From an uncultured Bacteroidales bacterium (lineage in GTDB: Bacteria > Bacteroidota > Bacteroidia > Bacteroidales > F082): 51,968 nt of DNA. The position numbers and the translations under genes were made by a program. Below are positions 1 to 9,919 of the stretch, piece by piece. How positions within the stretch are numbered: position 1 is the first letter of the stretch; each line of letters begins with the position of its first letter. Location of the stretch: NCBI GenBank assembly GCA_900317155.1, contig ONFO01000023.1, positions 1-51,968 of the forward strand, written 5' to 3'. The notes beneath the pieces are model-generated. The model did no database searches. It had not been told where the DNA came from and saw nothing but the letters and a program-made list of their open reading frames with translations.

Positions 1-1
1 G

Positions 2-2449
2 ATAAAGACCTTCAAGACGGAGGAGTACAACCTGCCGGAGGTGAAGTCGAAGGAAGTGGTTTCAGTGGGCGTGAACCGTGCCGAAGTGAGTGGAGAAGTA
101 CTAAGCGATGGTGGCGGTGATGCGGTGACGCTACGCGGCATCTGCTGGAGCATGAGCCATAACCCAAGCGTGGGCGACGAATACGCCAACGCTGGAGAGG
201 GTATAGGCACTTTCACCTGCGAGCTGACGAGCCTGCAACCTGAGAAGACCTACTATGCTCGCGCCTTTGCAGGCAACAGCAAGGGCGTGTCGTACGGCGA
301 GGAACTGACCCTTTTGACCATGGCCGCAGGGAGTCTGGCCGAGGTTAAGACAATAGGCATCATGGGCAACGCCAATCTTCAGGCTACGGTGAGCGGCGAG
401 GTGACGAACGAAGGCACAAGCTCTGTAATAGAACGGGGTGTGTGTTATGGCAAGGAGCATTATCCGACAACAAGCGGCCTGCATGTGAGTGCCGGCTCAG
501 GCACGGGAGAATTCAGCTGTCAGCTGACCAACCTTGAGGCGGGCGCGACCTACTATGTCCGTGCATACGCCATCAATGGCCAGGGGATTTCCTACGGCGA
601 TGAGATGAGCTTTGGGGCCCAGACAGAGGTGACAGTCCCTGTTGTGTTTACGGGTATGGTAAGCGACATCACAGTGTCGTCCGCCACAGGACATGGGACG
701 GTGGTGAGTGACGGTGGCGCAACGGTAACCCGTCGCGGCTTATGCTGGAGTATGGAGCATGAGCCAACGACAGGCGACATCTATGCGGACTGCGGCAATG
801 GTGTGGGTGAGTTCAGCGGCCTGATGCCCCATCTTGAAAATATGACAACCTACTATGTGCGCGCCTACGCTGAGAATGTCGTCGGAATGGCATACGGTGA
901 AGAGGTGAGCTTCACGGTGGGACAGCATGAACATGTCGATTTGCCATTTGTGGAGACGATGCAGATCATGGATGTCACGTCGACAACGGCATGGGGCACT
1001 GGTGAAGTCCTTAACGACGGAGGCGGAACGATAACAGATCGCGGTCTTTGCTGGAGCACGAGCCAAGAGCCCACTGTTGGCGATAGCCATGCCAGTGGCG
1101 GGACAGGGATGGGCTTTTTTGAGGTGCAAATGACCGATTTGGAACCCTCCACCACCTATTATGTCCGCGCTTACGCCAGAAACAGCGCAGGTGTCGCTTA
1201 CGGAAATGAAATGGAATTTACCACTTTGCAGGAAGCAGGCCTTCCTACGGTGATGACACTGGATGTAATCGACATTACTGCAACTACGGCCATATGCGGT
1301 GGCGAGGTGATGGATGACGGAGGTGATGAAGTGTACGAGAAAGGTGTTTGCTGGAGCACGAGCCAAGGACCCACTATTGGCGATAGCCATGCCATTGGCG
1401 GGACCGGAATAGGCTTTTTTGAGGTGCAAATGACCGATTTGGAACCTTCCACCACCTATTATGTTCGCGCTTATGCCAGAAATAACGTTGGTGTCGCTTA
1501 TGGTGATGAAATGGAATTTACCACTATGTCGGAAGCAGGTCTTCCTACGGTGATGACAGTGGAAGTGTTCAACATTACTGCGACTTCGGCTATATGCGCT
1601 GGAGAGGTGATGGATGACGGAGGTCAAGAAGTGTTTGAGAAGGGCGTTTGCTGGAGCACGAGCCACAATCCGACGCTGAATGACAATCACGTTATCGGAG
1701 GAGAGGGAGGAGGTTTCTTTGAAGTTGAAATGAACGATTTAACTCCAGGCACCACCTATTATGTCCGTGCATACGCTACCAATAGTGTTGGAACGGGTTA
1801 TGGTGAAGAGATTCTGTTTGTAACAGAGGCCAATTTGTCTATTTGGCACACCTATGCCGAGGGCGAATTCAACAACGCTGTTGGATCTAATGTCGGTACC
1901 CCACGCTGGGCTTACGAATATCCTGTGAGCCTGTTGGGCACTTACGCTGGCTTCAACATAACAAAGGTTTCCTTGTTCTCTGATAATGAGTACAACGCTG
2001 TTGGTGGCAACTATACCTGCACCATCTACCAAGGTGGTAATCTGCCTATGGAAGGTATAGCTGTGAGCACCATTACTGTTGACGTTCCTCAGAGCATGAA
2101 CGCATGGGTAGACTTCGATCTGACGACTCCTGTCAGCGTGACCGGTAACGACAAACTGTGGGTGGTATGGACTGCCAACACTACCTTGAGCAATTTTCCT
2201 GCTGGTTGCACCGATGTCAACCTTGTTGAAGAAGGCACATGGTGGAATGCTGGCTATGAAGCTGGTTATGAATGGGAACACGTGACGTATGGCACTTGGA
2301 CGATGCGTCAGTACTTCACCAACCGCGAAGGCCGTACTGTGATTTTAGGTAATGTGGAAGTGAAAACAGATATTATTCCGAAGACTAGAACTAAACGTGT
2401 GATGAATTCAGAAGCGGTTACAAGTACCGTTTCTAAAATGAAAAAGTAA
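2..2449 (+). CDS. Fibronectin-III-like repeat surface protein, 5' end outside the window
   Basis: The frame is open to the left edge, so the start and any signal peptide are missing; the first in-window start-like codon (GTG at 41) lies inside a repeat and is not the real start. About six repeats of 95-100 residues are visible, each with a (E/D)RG(V/I/L)CWS core, a G-x-G turn and a TYYVRAYA-x-N strand followed by YG. This repeat is widespread in Bacteroidetes cell-surface proteins and resembles fibronectin type III modules. From about 1840 the repeats end and a region of about 200 residues rich in aromatic residues and Gly follows, possibly a jelly-roll binding domain; I cannot name it. No type IX sorting domain is seen at the C terminus. 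Surface adhesion or binding is inferred. It is probably a relative of the three lipoproteins at 4.5-14.6 kb, but those end in a different domain. Confidence 0.8.
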   Translation: MKTFKTEEYNLPEVKSKEVVSVGVNRAEVSGEVLSDGGGDAVTLRGICWSMSHNPSVGDEYANAGEGIGTFTCELTSLQPEKTYYARAFAGNSKGVSYGEELTLLTMAAGSLAEVKTIGIMGNANLQATVSGEVTNEGTSSVIERGVCYGKEHYPTTSGLHVSAGSGTGEFSCQLTNLEAGATYYVRAYAINGQGISYGDEMSFGAQTEVTVPVVFTGMVSDITVSSATGHGTVVSDGGATVTRRGLCWSMEHEPTTGDIYADCGNGVGEFSGLMPHLENMTTYYVRAYAENVVGMAYGEEVSFTVGQHEHVDLPFVETMQIMDVTSTTAWGTGEVLNDGGGTITDRGLCWSTSQEPTVGDSHASGGTGMGFFEVQMTDLEPSTTYYVRAYARNSAGVAYGNEMEFTTLQEAGLPTVMTLDVIDITATTAICGGEVMDDGGDEVYEKGVCWSTSQGPTIGDSHAIGGTGIGFFEVQMTDLEPSTTYYVRAYARNNVGVAYGDEMEFTTMSEAGLPTVMTVEVFNITATSAICAGEVMDDGGQEVFEKGVCWSTSHNPTLNDNHVIGGEGGGFFEVEMNDLTPGTTYYVRAYATNSVGTGYGEEILFVTEANLSIWHTYAEGEFNNAVGSNVGTPRWAYEYPVSLLGTYAGFNITKVSLFSDNEYNAVGGNYTCTIYQGGNLPMEGIAVSTITVDVPQSMNAWVDFDLTTPVSVTGNDKLWVVWTANTTLSNFPAGCTDVNLVEEGTWWNAGYEAGYEWEHVTYGTWTMRQYFTNREGRTVILGNVEVKTDIIPKTRTKRVMNSEAVTSTVSKMKK
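951..1850 (+). repeat. Three tandem 300-bp coding repeats
   Basis: Successive repeat units of the first protein are spaced exactly 300 bp apart: the string ctggagcacgagcca recurs at 1051, 1351 and 1651. Units around 1051-1200 and 1351-1500 are nearly identical at DNA level, not just in protein. This points to recent duplication or homogenisation and to a potential for repeat-number change. Confidence 0.8.
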
Positions 2450-2497
2450 ACATTATTACGACAGGTTCGTCTATACGAATAAGTGTTTTAATAGTAA

Positions 2498-2531
2498 GTC
2501 ACCCGAACCATAGTTTTCGGGTGGCTTTTTT
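2498..2531 (+). terminator. Rho-independent terminator of the first gene
   Basis: A 10-bp stem (gtcacccgaa pairing with ttcgggtggc, one G-T pair) with an 8-nt loop is followed by a run of T. It lies 49 bp after the stop codon at 2449. Confidence 0.8.
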
Positions 2532-2574
2532 CGTAAATCCAGGGTTACTTTTCCAAATCAGACCAATTCTTTGC

Positions 2575-2582
2575 TATCTTTG
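2575..2582 (+). promoter_or_regulatory. Putative -7 element for the caspase operon
   Basis: TATCTTTG fits the Bacteroidetes -7 consensus TAnnTTTG. No convincing -33 TTTG is visible at the right distance. It would give a leader of about 155 nt before the start at 2743. Confidence 0.45.
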
Positions 2583-2593
2583 CACGCAAATAC

Positions 2594-2694
2594 ATGGATG
2601 TCATTGAAAATTGGGTCTCCAATGAGGAGTTATTACATTGAAATACAATGATTTTAAGGATAATAGATTGTTTTTGTCTTGTCGTAGACCCAAT
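2594..2694 (+). other. Structured leader with mutually exclusive pairings
   Basis: In the 5' leader of the caspase gene, ATTGGGTCT (2610-2618) is perfectly complementary to AGACCCAAT (2686-2694). The first arm can alternatively form a local hairpin ATTGG-gtct-CCAAT. A third hairpin, CATTG-aaata-CAATG, lies at 2636-2650. A 15-codon ORF (ATG at 2594) spans the first arm. The pairings are seen in the sequence; any attenuation role is inference. Confidence 0.3.
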
Positions 2695-2742
2695 ATGCTG
2701 TTCGGATAATTGAAAAATCAGTAATAATAAATATCAAATCAG

Positions 2743-3645
2743 ATGAAAAAAGCGTTTTTACTTTTAGGATTGGCTCTCATGGGAGCCGTGGGCATGGCCC
2801 AGAGTGTTGTCGAGGTGGAATCGGGAACGTATAGTTTCAGCGTCGGCAATATCAAGGACAAAGTCAGACTGTCGGATGTCGATATGAACATCCCGCAAAC
2901 CAGGACGGTGAACGACATGACCTTCTGCATCATCTTCGCCAACGAGAAGTATCAGATGGAACAGTCGGTTCCTTTTGCCGCCCATGATGGGGAAGTGTTC
3001 AGGGACTATTGCGTGAAGACCTTGGGTATTCCCGAAAAGAACATTCACTATCGGGCCAATGCTACCAAGAACAACATGGAATTCGAAGTGGATTGGCTTG
3101 CAAATGTGCTTGCCACCCATAAAGGCGAGGCAAAAGGCATCGTCTATTATTCCGGTCACGGTATGCCTAACGAGTCGAATCTCAATTCCTACCTGCTTCC
3201 CGTCGATGGCTATGCCTCCCGTCCAGAGTCGGGCTATAGCTTGGACAAGATGTATGCGGAACTTGGCAGCACCGATGCGGCTTCCGTAACCTATTTCATC
3301 GATGCTTGCTTCAGCGGCGCCAACCGCAGTGGTGACATGATGGAGCAAAACCGTGGTGTCGCCATCAAGTCGAAAGGCGGTCGTCTGCAAGGCAACTCCG
3401 TGGTCTTCTCGGCTGCCCAAGGCGATGAGACGGCCTACGTCTATCAGGACAAGTCACACGGCATGTTCACCTACTTCCTGCTGAAAAAACTGCAGGAGAC
3501 CAAGGGCAATGTCAGCTACGGCGAACTTTCCGATTTCATCAACGAGAAGGTGTCGCGCATGTCGCTGGTTGAAAACTCGAAGAGCCAGACCCCTCTGACG
3601 ACCTCTTCGATGGGTGATTGGAAAAAAATGAAATTCAATAAATAA
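2743..3645 (+). CDS. Secreted caspase-like cysteine peptidase (C14 family)
   Basis: A 300-residue protein with a signal peptide (about residues 1-20, ending GMAQ). The caspase fold is recognised by the histidine motif YYSGHG (His139) and the cysteine motif FIDACFSG (Cys189), plus upstream motifs of bacterial metacaspase-like proteins (IIFANEKYQ near 63; a DGEVFRDYC helix; TLGIPEKNI). Both catalytic residues are present, so it should be active. Family members cleave after Lys or Arg or after Asp; the substrate here is unknown. There is no PEGA or TPR fusion. The next gene starts 8 bp downstream and encodes a barrel protein, so the two are probably co-transcribed and act in the periplasm or at the outer membrane. 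A putative promoter and structured leader precede it. Confidence 0.88.
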   Translation: MKKAFLLLGLALMGAVGMAQSVVEVESGTYSFSVGNIKDKVRLSDVDMNIPQTRTVNDMTFCIIFANEKYQMEQSVPFAAHDGEVFRDYCVKTLGIPEKNIHYRANATKNNMEFEVDWLANVLATHKGEAKGIVYYSGHGMPNESNLNSYLLPVDGYASRPESGYSLDKMYAELGSTDAASVTYFIDACFSGANRSGDMMEQNRGVAIKSKGGRLQGNSVVFSAAQGDETAYVYQDKSHGMFTYFLLKKLQETKGNVSYGELSDFINEKVSRMSLVENSKSQTPLTTSSMGDWKKMKFNK

Positions 3646-3653
3646 GTGAAGCC

Positions 3654-4463
3654 ATGAGAAAGACTATTATACTGACCGCAATTCTTGTAGCATTTTCTAC
3701 TATTGCAGCTAAGGCACAGCAAATCGTCAATGTGTCGCAAAAAAACAATGATATCGTCGTGGAATACGACTTAACCAATCCCGCTGATTTCGTGCGTCTC
3801 TATGTCTCTTTGGACGGCGGCGAAACCTATCGCGGCCCTTTGAAGGAAGTCAGTGGCGACCTTGCCAACGTGCCTGCAGGCTACAACCACAGCATCACTT
3901 GGCATGTTTTGAGGGAGTTTGGCACCGATGCTTTTGAAAGCGACCAGGTGCGTTTCAAACTGAGCGTAAAATTGAAAGAGAAATGGTATAAGGAGACGTT
4001 CATCACCTTCAACGGTGCCTATTCGTTTTTGCCGCAGGCTTCGTTTGGTTTCAGTGTAGGCCAGGTGAAGCACTTCGGCTGGTTTGTCAGCGTGATGAGC
4101 AACGGCAACTTCTCGGGTTTCAGCCATGCCGTTGATTGCGATGGCAATGGTTATACTTCGGAGGGCTATTTGCCGAGCTATACAGGCGAAAAGTCGAAGA
4201 TGCGCCTGTCGGTGATGGGCGGTGGCGTGATGCGCCTCTCGGGACCGCTTTGCGCCCGTGTCGGCGTGGGCTATGGCAACCGCACTATGCGTTGGCAAGT
4301 GAACGACGGCTCCTGGAACCGCATCAAGGACTCCAGCTTCGAGGGCGTCGACCTTTCTGCTGGACTTCAATTGAATTTAGGCGGTTTTGTGGCCTCTTTG
4401 GAAGCGGTCACCACACAGTTCCAGACCATTGAAGGAAAATTGGGGCTGGGGTTCTCGTTTTAA
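3654..4463 (+). CDS. Outer-membrane beta-barrel-like protein, caspase partner
   Basis: A 269-residue protein with a signal peptide (about 1-21, ending AKAQ). Residues about 22-110 form a beta-rich module with LYVSLDGGETY, common at the N terminus of Bacteroidetes periplasmic proteins. Residues about 118-269 alternate polar and aromatic strands (FVSVMSNGNF, ARVGVGYGNRTM) and end in GLGFSF with a terminal Phe, as expected for a small outer-membrane barrel. This half resembles the C terminus of the minus-strand PEGA protein at 16674-18815: similar GPLCARVGVGYG/GPVYLRVGGGYG, SFEG and GLGF landmarks in the same order. Position 8 bp behind the caspase gene suggests joint function. The exact role is unknown. 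Confidence 0.75.
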   Translation: MRKTIILTAILVAFSTIAAKAQQIVNVSQKNNDIVVEYDLTNPADFVRLYVSLDGGETYRGPLKEVSGDLANVPAGYNHSITWHVLREFGTDAFESDQVRFKLSVKLKEKWYKETFITFNGAYSFLPQASFGFSVGQVKHFGWFVSVMSNGNFSGFSHAVDCDGNGYTSEGYLPSYTGEKSKMRLSVMGGGVMRLSGPLCARVGVGYGNRTMRWQVNDGSWNRIKDSSFEGVDLSAGLQLNLGGFVASLEAVTTQFQTIEGKLGLGFSF

Positions 4464-4529
4464 TGAAGACCATAACAACATTGAATTGAAAAGAATTGTA
4501 TACAATAATTAATTAAATACTAAGTAATT

Positions 4530-7199
4530 ATGAAAAATAGTTGTTTGTTGGGCTTGTTCTTTGTCCTTTCTGTTTTCGGATTGTTTTCATGCAAAAAAGA
4601 TACCGATGTAAACACTGACAAGTTTAGTATTAATAAAGAAAAAGAGAAGGTGGTTGTTGAAGCTACATCAGCTACCATTTCCGGTACTTATTCCTATTCA
4701 GGCAAAATCAACAGCATCGAATTGGAATATGCTGAGAACGAAGCTTTACTTTCTTCTTCCACGACCGAAGCTTCAGTTGAAGGCAAGAATTATATGGTAA
4801 AGCTTGTAGATTTACATCCTGGCACTCAGTATTATTATCGGTATGTTGTAGATTTTGGTACGGACAATAACTATCAAACGGAAACATACACTTTTTCTAC
4901 TTTGAGTGAGGCTCCTACGGTACAAACAATTGAATTGGTAGTTTTGGATAGTACATCTGTAGTGGTTAAATGTAATGTGTTGTCAGACGGTGGTTCTGAT
5001 GTAACGGAACGGGGTGTGTTATGGAATACCTATGGTAACCCGACTATTGATGATGAGCATAAGGTGTGTTCTACCTCGGGTTTAGGAGAATTTCAATGTC
5101 TTTTTCAAGAACTTACCGTTGGAACAAAGTATTTTTTTAGAGCTTATGCCAAAAATGCAATAGATGTTGGCTATGGCGAAGTGATGGAATTTGGTGTTGA
5201 CTTGCCAGTAGGTCTTCCAGACGTGATTACTTTGGGCGTTTCAGATGTAACTACAAATTCGGCGGTTTGCCATGTAGAGCTGACGTCTGATGGAGGTGCT
5301 GCATTAACTGAATTGGGTGTTTGTTGGAGTAAAAACCATAATCCGACAACTATGGATGGCCATGCTACAATTTCGGGTATTGAATTAGGTGAGCACACGG
5401 TTAGTATGACAGGATTAGATGCTAATGAAACCTATTATGTCCGTGCATACGCCACCAATGAGAAAGGAACTGCGTATGGCAGCGAATTGTCATTTGATAC
5501 TCAAGAAGGCCTTCCGGTTGTGGAAACCAGTGATGTGTATAATATAACAAGTACGACTGCATCTTGCACTGGCCAAGTACTTGAAGAAGGTGCCAGTGAG
5601 GTCGTAAGCCGTGGTTTGTGTTGGAGTACAAATTCTAATCCTACATTAGAAGATAGCAATGCTTCAAGTGGTTCAGGAATGGGATCTTTTTCTGTTGAAA
5701 TGACGGGACTCTCACGGGCAACACGTTATTATGTGAAGGCGTATGCCACAAACGGACAGGGTACAGCTTATGGGAGGACAGCCATATACTTTGACACAGC
5801 AGGTGAACCGTCAATAGTGACAATAGATCCAGTTGGAGAGGTCACAGCAAACTCTGCCTTGTGTGGCGGTACGGTCACTGATGATGGTGGACTAACGATT
5901 TCTGATCGTGGCTTCTGTTGGAGCACACAGCCAATGCCGACGATGAACGACAGCCATGCAAGTTGCGGATCAGGAACGGGTCATTTTACCTATCATTTGA
6001 CAGGATTGATTCCAGGAATTACTTATTATGTTAGAGCTTATTCTGTCAATCCACTTGGAACCAGCTATTCAGGTGTCGTCAGTTTTGTTACAACGGTGTT
6101 GTTACCGATTGTAACTACTTCTGAAGTGACCGATATAACTATGAACAGTGCCGTTTCAGGAGGCAATGTCACTGATGATGGTGGCGCTCCAGTCACAGAG
6201 CGGGGCATTTGTTGGGGTAATAATCCCTATCCTACGGTGAGTGACGACTGGCATATTGTATGTGGCAATGGTCTGGGCTCGTTTGTTGGAAACATCAATG
6301 GTTTGATGCCAACCATGACTTATTATGTGCGTGCTTATGCTATAAATAGTGTTGGTATTGCATACGGTCAAAATCTGTCGTTTACTACTAGTCAAGTCTT
6401 ATGGAATGATGGCATATTGCCTGGCTTGTTCTCTGTGAGTCAAAGTGATAAAGTGCATTTTTCACAAGGTAACCTTCAGTATCAAGCTTCAACTCATACA
6501 TGGCGTTTTGCAGATTCCCAATATGAATACATTGGGGAGGACAATATGAATATTTCATCATCTTACAGCGGTTGGATTGATCTGTTTGGATGGGGAACTA
6601 GTGGTTATAATCATGGTGCCGTGTGTTATCAACCTTGGTCTATCTCTGATAATTCTCAAGACTATTATGCCTATGGTTTTTGGAACGCCTCACTTTATCA
6701 ATACTCTGGCAAGGCAGATTGGGGGTACAATGCGATTAGCAATGGAGGCAATCAGGAAAACTACTGGCGCACTTTGCATGGTCCTGAAGCTGATTATTTG
6801 TTTAATCGCCGTCAAACTCCATCAGGGATACGTTTTGTGAAGGCAAAGGTGAATGGCATAAAAGGCGTGATACTGCTGCCTGATGATTGGGGTGTTAACA
6901 CGTATGCGTTGAATAATGCAAATAATGGGAGCTCTCCGTATGATGCTAACGCCATAAGTCTTCAAGATTGGACGAATATCTTGGAACTTGCTGGTGCCGT
7001 GTTTTTACCGAATGCAGGAGACCGTAGTGGTACTTATGCCGCAGATTTCAGCGACTATGGCTTTTATTGGCTTGCGGACATTGGGGGCCAACAAATAGCC
7101 TCTAATGTTATGATTTCCGAATCTGAAATTGTTTCTGAGGCATCTTATAATTTCCGTTACGGTGGTATGTCAGTGCGTCTAGTGCGAGATGCCAACTAA
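4530..7199 (+). CDS. Fibronectin-III-like repeat lipoprotein with FISUMP-like C-terminal domain (paralogue 1)
   Basis: An 889-residue lipoprotein. Its lipobox is GLFSC with Cys21 followed by KKD, as in surface-exposed Bacteroidetes lipoproteins. Residues about 30-130 form an N-terminal module shared with the next two genes (EKEKV, SATISGTYSYSG, TQYYYRYVVDFG). Five repeats follow (about 130-625), each with the RG(V/L/I/F)CWS and YYVRAYA core. Residues about 630-889 are a domain that begins FSQGNLQYQAS and ends YGGMSVRLV; the ending resembles the Fibrobacter-type paralogous (FISUMP) or C-type-lectin-like domains, which I regard as likely but not proven. It is the first of three tandem paralogues, and is visibly more AT-rich than the third. 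Probably displayed on the cell surface for binding; the ligand is unknown. Confidence 0.85.
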   Translation: MKNSCLLGLFFVLSVFGLFSCKKDTDVNTDKFSINKEKEKVVVEATSATISGTYSYSGKINSIELEYAENEALLSSSTTEASVEGKNYMVKLVDLHPGTQYYYRYVVDFGTDNNYQTETYTFSTLSEAPTVQTIELVVLDSTSVVVKCNVLSDGGSDVTERGVLWNTYGNPTIDDEHKVCSTSGLGEFQCLFQELTVGTKYFFRAYAKNAIDVGYGEVMEFGVDLPVGLPDVITLGVSDVTTNSAVCHVELTSDGGAALTELGVCWSKNHNPTTMDGHATISGIELGEHTVSMTGLDANETYYVRAYATNEKGTAYGSELSFDTQEGLPVVETSDVYNITSTTASCTGQVLEEGASEVVSRGLCWSTNSNPTLEDSNASSGSGMGSFSVEMTGLSRATRYYVKAYATNGQGTAYGRTAIYFDTAGEPSIVTIDPVGEVTANSALCGGTVTDDGGLTISDRGFCWSTQPMPTMNDSHASCGSGTGHFTYHLTGLIPGITYYVRAYSVNPLGTSYSGVVSFVTTVLLPIVTTSEVTDITMNSAVSGGNVTDDGGAPVTERGICWGNNPYPTVSDDWHIVCGNGLGSFVGNINGLMPTMTYYVRAYAINSVGIAYGQNLSFTTSQVLWNDGILPGLFSVSQSDKVHFSQGNLQYQASTHTWRFADSQYEYIGEDNMNISSSYSGWIDLFGWGTSGYNHGAVCYQPWSISDNSQDYYAYGFWNASLYQYSGKADWGYNAISNGGNQENYWRTLHGPEADYLFNRRQTPSGIRFVKAKVNGIKGVILLPDDWGVNTYALNNANNGSSPYDANAISLQDWTNILELAGAVFLPNAGDRSGTYAADFSDYGFYWLADIGGQQIASNVMISESEIVSEASYNFRYGGMSVRLVRDAN

Positions 7200-7239
7200 A
7201 TGATTGAAAACAAAACAAATGATTAAATAAATAGGTGTG

Positions 7240-9909
7240 ATGAGAAACAATCGTGTCATTGTGGCTTTCAGCTTAATGTTCTTGTCTTTTTTGACGTTTT
7301 CGTGCAAAAAAGACGGAGAAGTAAACATAGAGTCTTTCCAGATCCTAAAAGAAAAAGAAAAAGTGGAAGCAGGCTCTACCACTGCAATGATTACAGGCGC
7401 TTATTCCTACTCGGGAACTATCAACAGCATTAAAGTCCAAGTGGGAACTAACGAGAACTTTCACAGTTCTGATGAATTCACTTCAGTGATTAATAACAAG
7501 GCATACGCTGTTGAAATAACTGGTTTGGAGCCTCATCACACCTATTATTACCGTTATTTGGTCGACTATGGTGGAAAAAAGGATTTGGTTACTGATTATG
7601 ATCAATTTACCACTACTGCCGAGTTTCCAGTGGTGCAAACCGTAGAGGTGCTTCCCCTAGATTCAATTTCGGTGAGAGTGACAGGTAATGTAATCTCTGA
7701 TGGAGGACTGGAAATCACGGAAAGAGGCATCTGTTGGAACACTTACGGCAACCCCGACTTGGAGAATGATTATGTGGCCTATGACTCGCCTGGTTTGGGC
7801 GAATACACCTGCCGCATCAACAATTTAGCTGCCTCTACTAATTACCATGCGAGAGCATACGCAAAGAATGCCTTGGGAATTCCTGTGTTTGGAGATGATA
7901 TTCCGTTTCAAACGGGATCCTCGTCATCATTGCCCATTGTAACAACACTGGAAATCAAAAATATAACTGTTTCTTCTGCTGTGTGTGTTTCAAAAGTGAT
8001 GAGTAGTGGAGGTTCAGAAGTTACGGAAAGAGGCGTGTGCTGGAGTAGTATTAATTCGTTCCCCAATTTGGAGGACAACCATGATTCTTCAGGCTCTGGA
8101 GTAGGGGAATACCATATTGCAATGACGGGATTGGAACTTGATACGAAGTACTATGTCAGAAGCTATGCGATCAATGTCCAAGGGATTCCGTCATATAGTG
8201 AACCCTGTGATTTTTATACTAGTGATGGACAACCGACGGTGATTACAACTACGGTAACTGAAATTACGGCCAACTCTGCAGTATGTAGCGGCAACGTTGT
8301 AGATGAAGGCGAAAGTCCTGTTTTTGAGCGCGGCGTTTGCTGGAGTACCCATCCTGAACCTACTATCAATGACCTTCATGGGAATAGCGGTACAGGCCCT
8401 GGATCTTATTCGGTGTTTATGGATGGTTTAGTTTCGGGAATGTCCTATAATGTCTGTGCTTTTGCCAAGAATTCGTATGGCATTGCGTACGGTGACATCG
8501 TGAGTTTTGTTCCGACTGATGGTTTGCCCGTTGTGGAAACAACGGATGTCACGAATGTTACTTCAAATTCGGCTGTATGTGGGGGGAATGTCAGGGAAGA
8601 AGGTGTTGGTGACGTAATTAGACGTGGTGTGTGTTGGAGTAGTAATCATAATCCGACGACGCAAGACCATGACATTCCTAACGGTACAGGGTTGGGTGAG
8701 TTTTCCTGCAATATTACTGGTCTGAGTTCCAACACGGTTTATTTTGTCAGAGCGTATGCCACTAATACTGTTGGTACCGCTTATGGTGCCGAGAAAACTA
8801 TACCCACCCTTCAAGGCAAACCTTCCGTAACTACAGCTGAGGTGTTAGAATTTACCTATAATACAGCAATTGTTGCAGGTGAGGTAATCAATAATGGAGG
8901 ATCAACTGTTACCGAACGCGGTTTTTGCTGGAGTACATCACCAAATCCAACCATAAATGACAGTTACATTGAAGCGGGTCAGGGTATGGGGACTTTTTCT
9001 GCGCAACTCTCTGGCTTGCATGCCAATACAAAATACTATGTTAGAGCTTGTGCCAAAAATGCATTTGATGTTGGGTATGGCAATCAGGTGGACTTCACTA
9101 CTCCAATGGGGCCACAGCCCCCTACTGGAGCAGCAAAAGGATTGTTTAAAGTAGGTCCAAACAAGCAAGTATGGTTTGCCCAAGGCAATCTGCAATATCA
9201 GGCATCTACAAACCTTTGGCGTTTTGCTGACGAGCAAACTGAATACATAGGAACGCCTAATTCTCAAATATCTGCAGCAAATCCAGAATGGATTGATCTT
9301 TTCGGTTGGGCTACAAGTAATTATAATCATAATTATGCTTGCTATCAGCCATGGTCGACCTCTGATGTTGATTCAGATTATTATGCATACGGCAGATATC
9401 AAGCCCATTTGTTTAATGATTCGGGACAGGCCGACTGGGGCTATAATTCAGTCTCTAATGGTGGTAACACGGAGCATGTTTGGCGTGCATTAACCTCGGC
9501 AGAATGGGTATATGTGTTTAAAAATCGTGGCACCCGTTCTGGTATTCTTTACGCTAAGGCTTCGATAGGAAACGTAAATGGTGTGATTCTTCTGCCTGAC
9601 GATTGGGATGCTTCGTTTTTCGATTTGGATAGTCCAAATTCACCAGAAGCAAGGTACAATAGCAATGTGATGACTATGGAAGTGTGGAAGAATGTTTTGG
9701 AGCCTTTGGGAGCTGTTTTTTTGCCGGCAGCAGGTTATCGAAACAAAACAAATATCTTTGGAGTGAATAGTTTTGGATACTATTGGGCTTCAACGGGTGG
9801 CGGTGAAATAAAAGCGTATTTTGTTAGTATCAAAAATACTAGCTTTTATCCTGACACTTTTGAAGCTCGCCATTATGGTTATTCGGTTCGTTTAGTACAA
9901 GATTTCTAA
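7240..9909 (+). CDS. Fibronectin-III-like repeat lipoprotein with FISUMP-like C-terminal domain (paralogue 2)
   Basis: An 889-residue paralogue of the preceding gene, 40 bp downstream of it. ATG at 7240 is preferred over the adjacent in-frame GTG at 7237. The signal peptide ends in LTFSC with the lipid-modified Cys at residue 22, followed by KKDGEVN. Layout: N-terminal module (about 30-130), five fibronectin-III-like repeats (about 130-625), and a C-terminal domain (about 633-889) with FAQGNLQYQAS, WIDLFGWATSNYNHN, GVILLPDDWD and a terminal YSVRLV. Probably in one operon with its neighbours. Function is inferred to be surface binding; paralogues with the same ends and differing repeats suggest diversification of surface ligands. 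Confidence 0.85.
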   Translation: MRNNRVIVAFSLMFLSFLTFSCKKDGEVNIESFQILKEKEKVEAGSTTAMITGAYSYSGTINSIKVQVGTNENFHSSDEFTSVINNKAYAVEITGLEPHHTYYYRYLVDYGGKKDLVTDYDQFTTTAEFPVVQTVEVLPLDSISVRVTGNVISDGGLEITERGICWNTYGNPDLENDYVAYDSPGLGEYTCRINNLAASTNYHARAYAKNALGIPVFGDDIPFQTGSSSSLPIVTTLEIKNITVSSAVCVSKVMSSGGSEVTERGVCWSSINSFPNLEDNHDSSGSGVGEYHIAMTGLELDTKYYVRSYAINVQGIPSYSEPCDFYTSDGQPTVITTTVTEITANSAVCSGNVVDEGESPVFERGVCWSTHPEPTINDLHGNSGTGPGSYSVFMDGLVSGMSYNVCAFAKNSYGIAYGDIVSFVPTDGLPVVETTDVTNVTSNSAVCGGNVREEGVGDVIRRGVCWSSNHNPTTQDHDIPNGTGLGEFSCNITGLSSNTVYFVRAYATNTVGTAYGAEKTIPTLQGKPSVTTAEVLEFTYNTAIVAGEVINNGGSTVTERGFCWSTSPNPTINDSYIEAGQGMGTFSAQLSGLHANTKYYVRACAKNAFDVGYGNQVDFTTPMGPQPPTGAAKGLFKVGPNKQVWFAQGNLQYQASTNLWRFADEQTEYIGTPNSQISAANPEWIDLFGWATSNYNHNYACYQPWSTSDVDSDYYAYGRYQAHLFNDSGQADWGYNSVSNGGNTEHVWRALTSAEWVYVFKNRGTRSGILYAKASIGNVNGVILLPDDWDASFFDLDSPNSPEARYNSNVMTMEVWKNVLEPLGAVFLPAAGYRNKTNIFGVNSFGYYWASTGGGEIKAYFVSIKNTSFYPDTFEARHYGYSVRLVQDF

Positions 9910-9919
9910 CAAAGTTATT

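Noticed and set aside
740-1690. 316-residue open frame on the minus strand
   Set aside because: Same reason: shadow of the fibronectin-III-like repeats.
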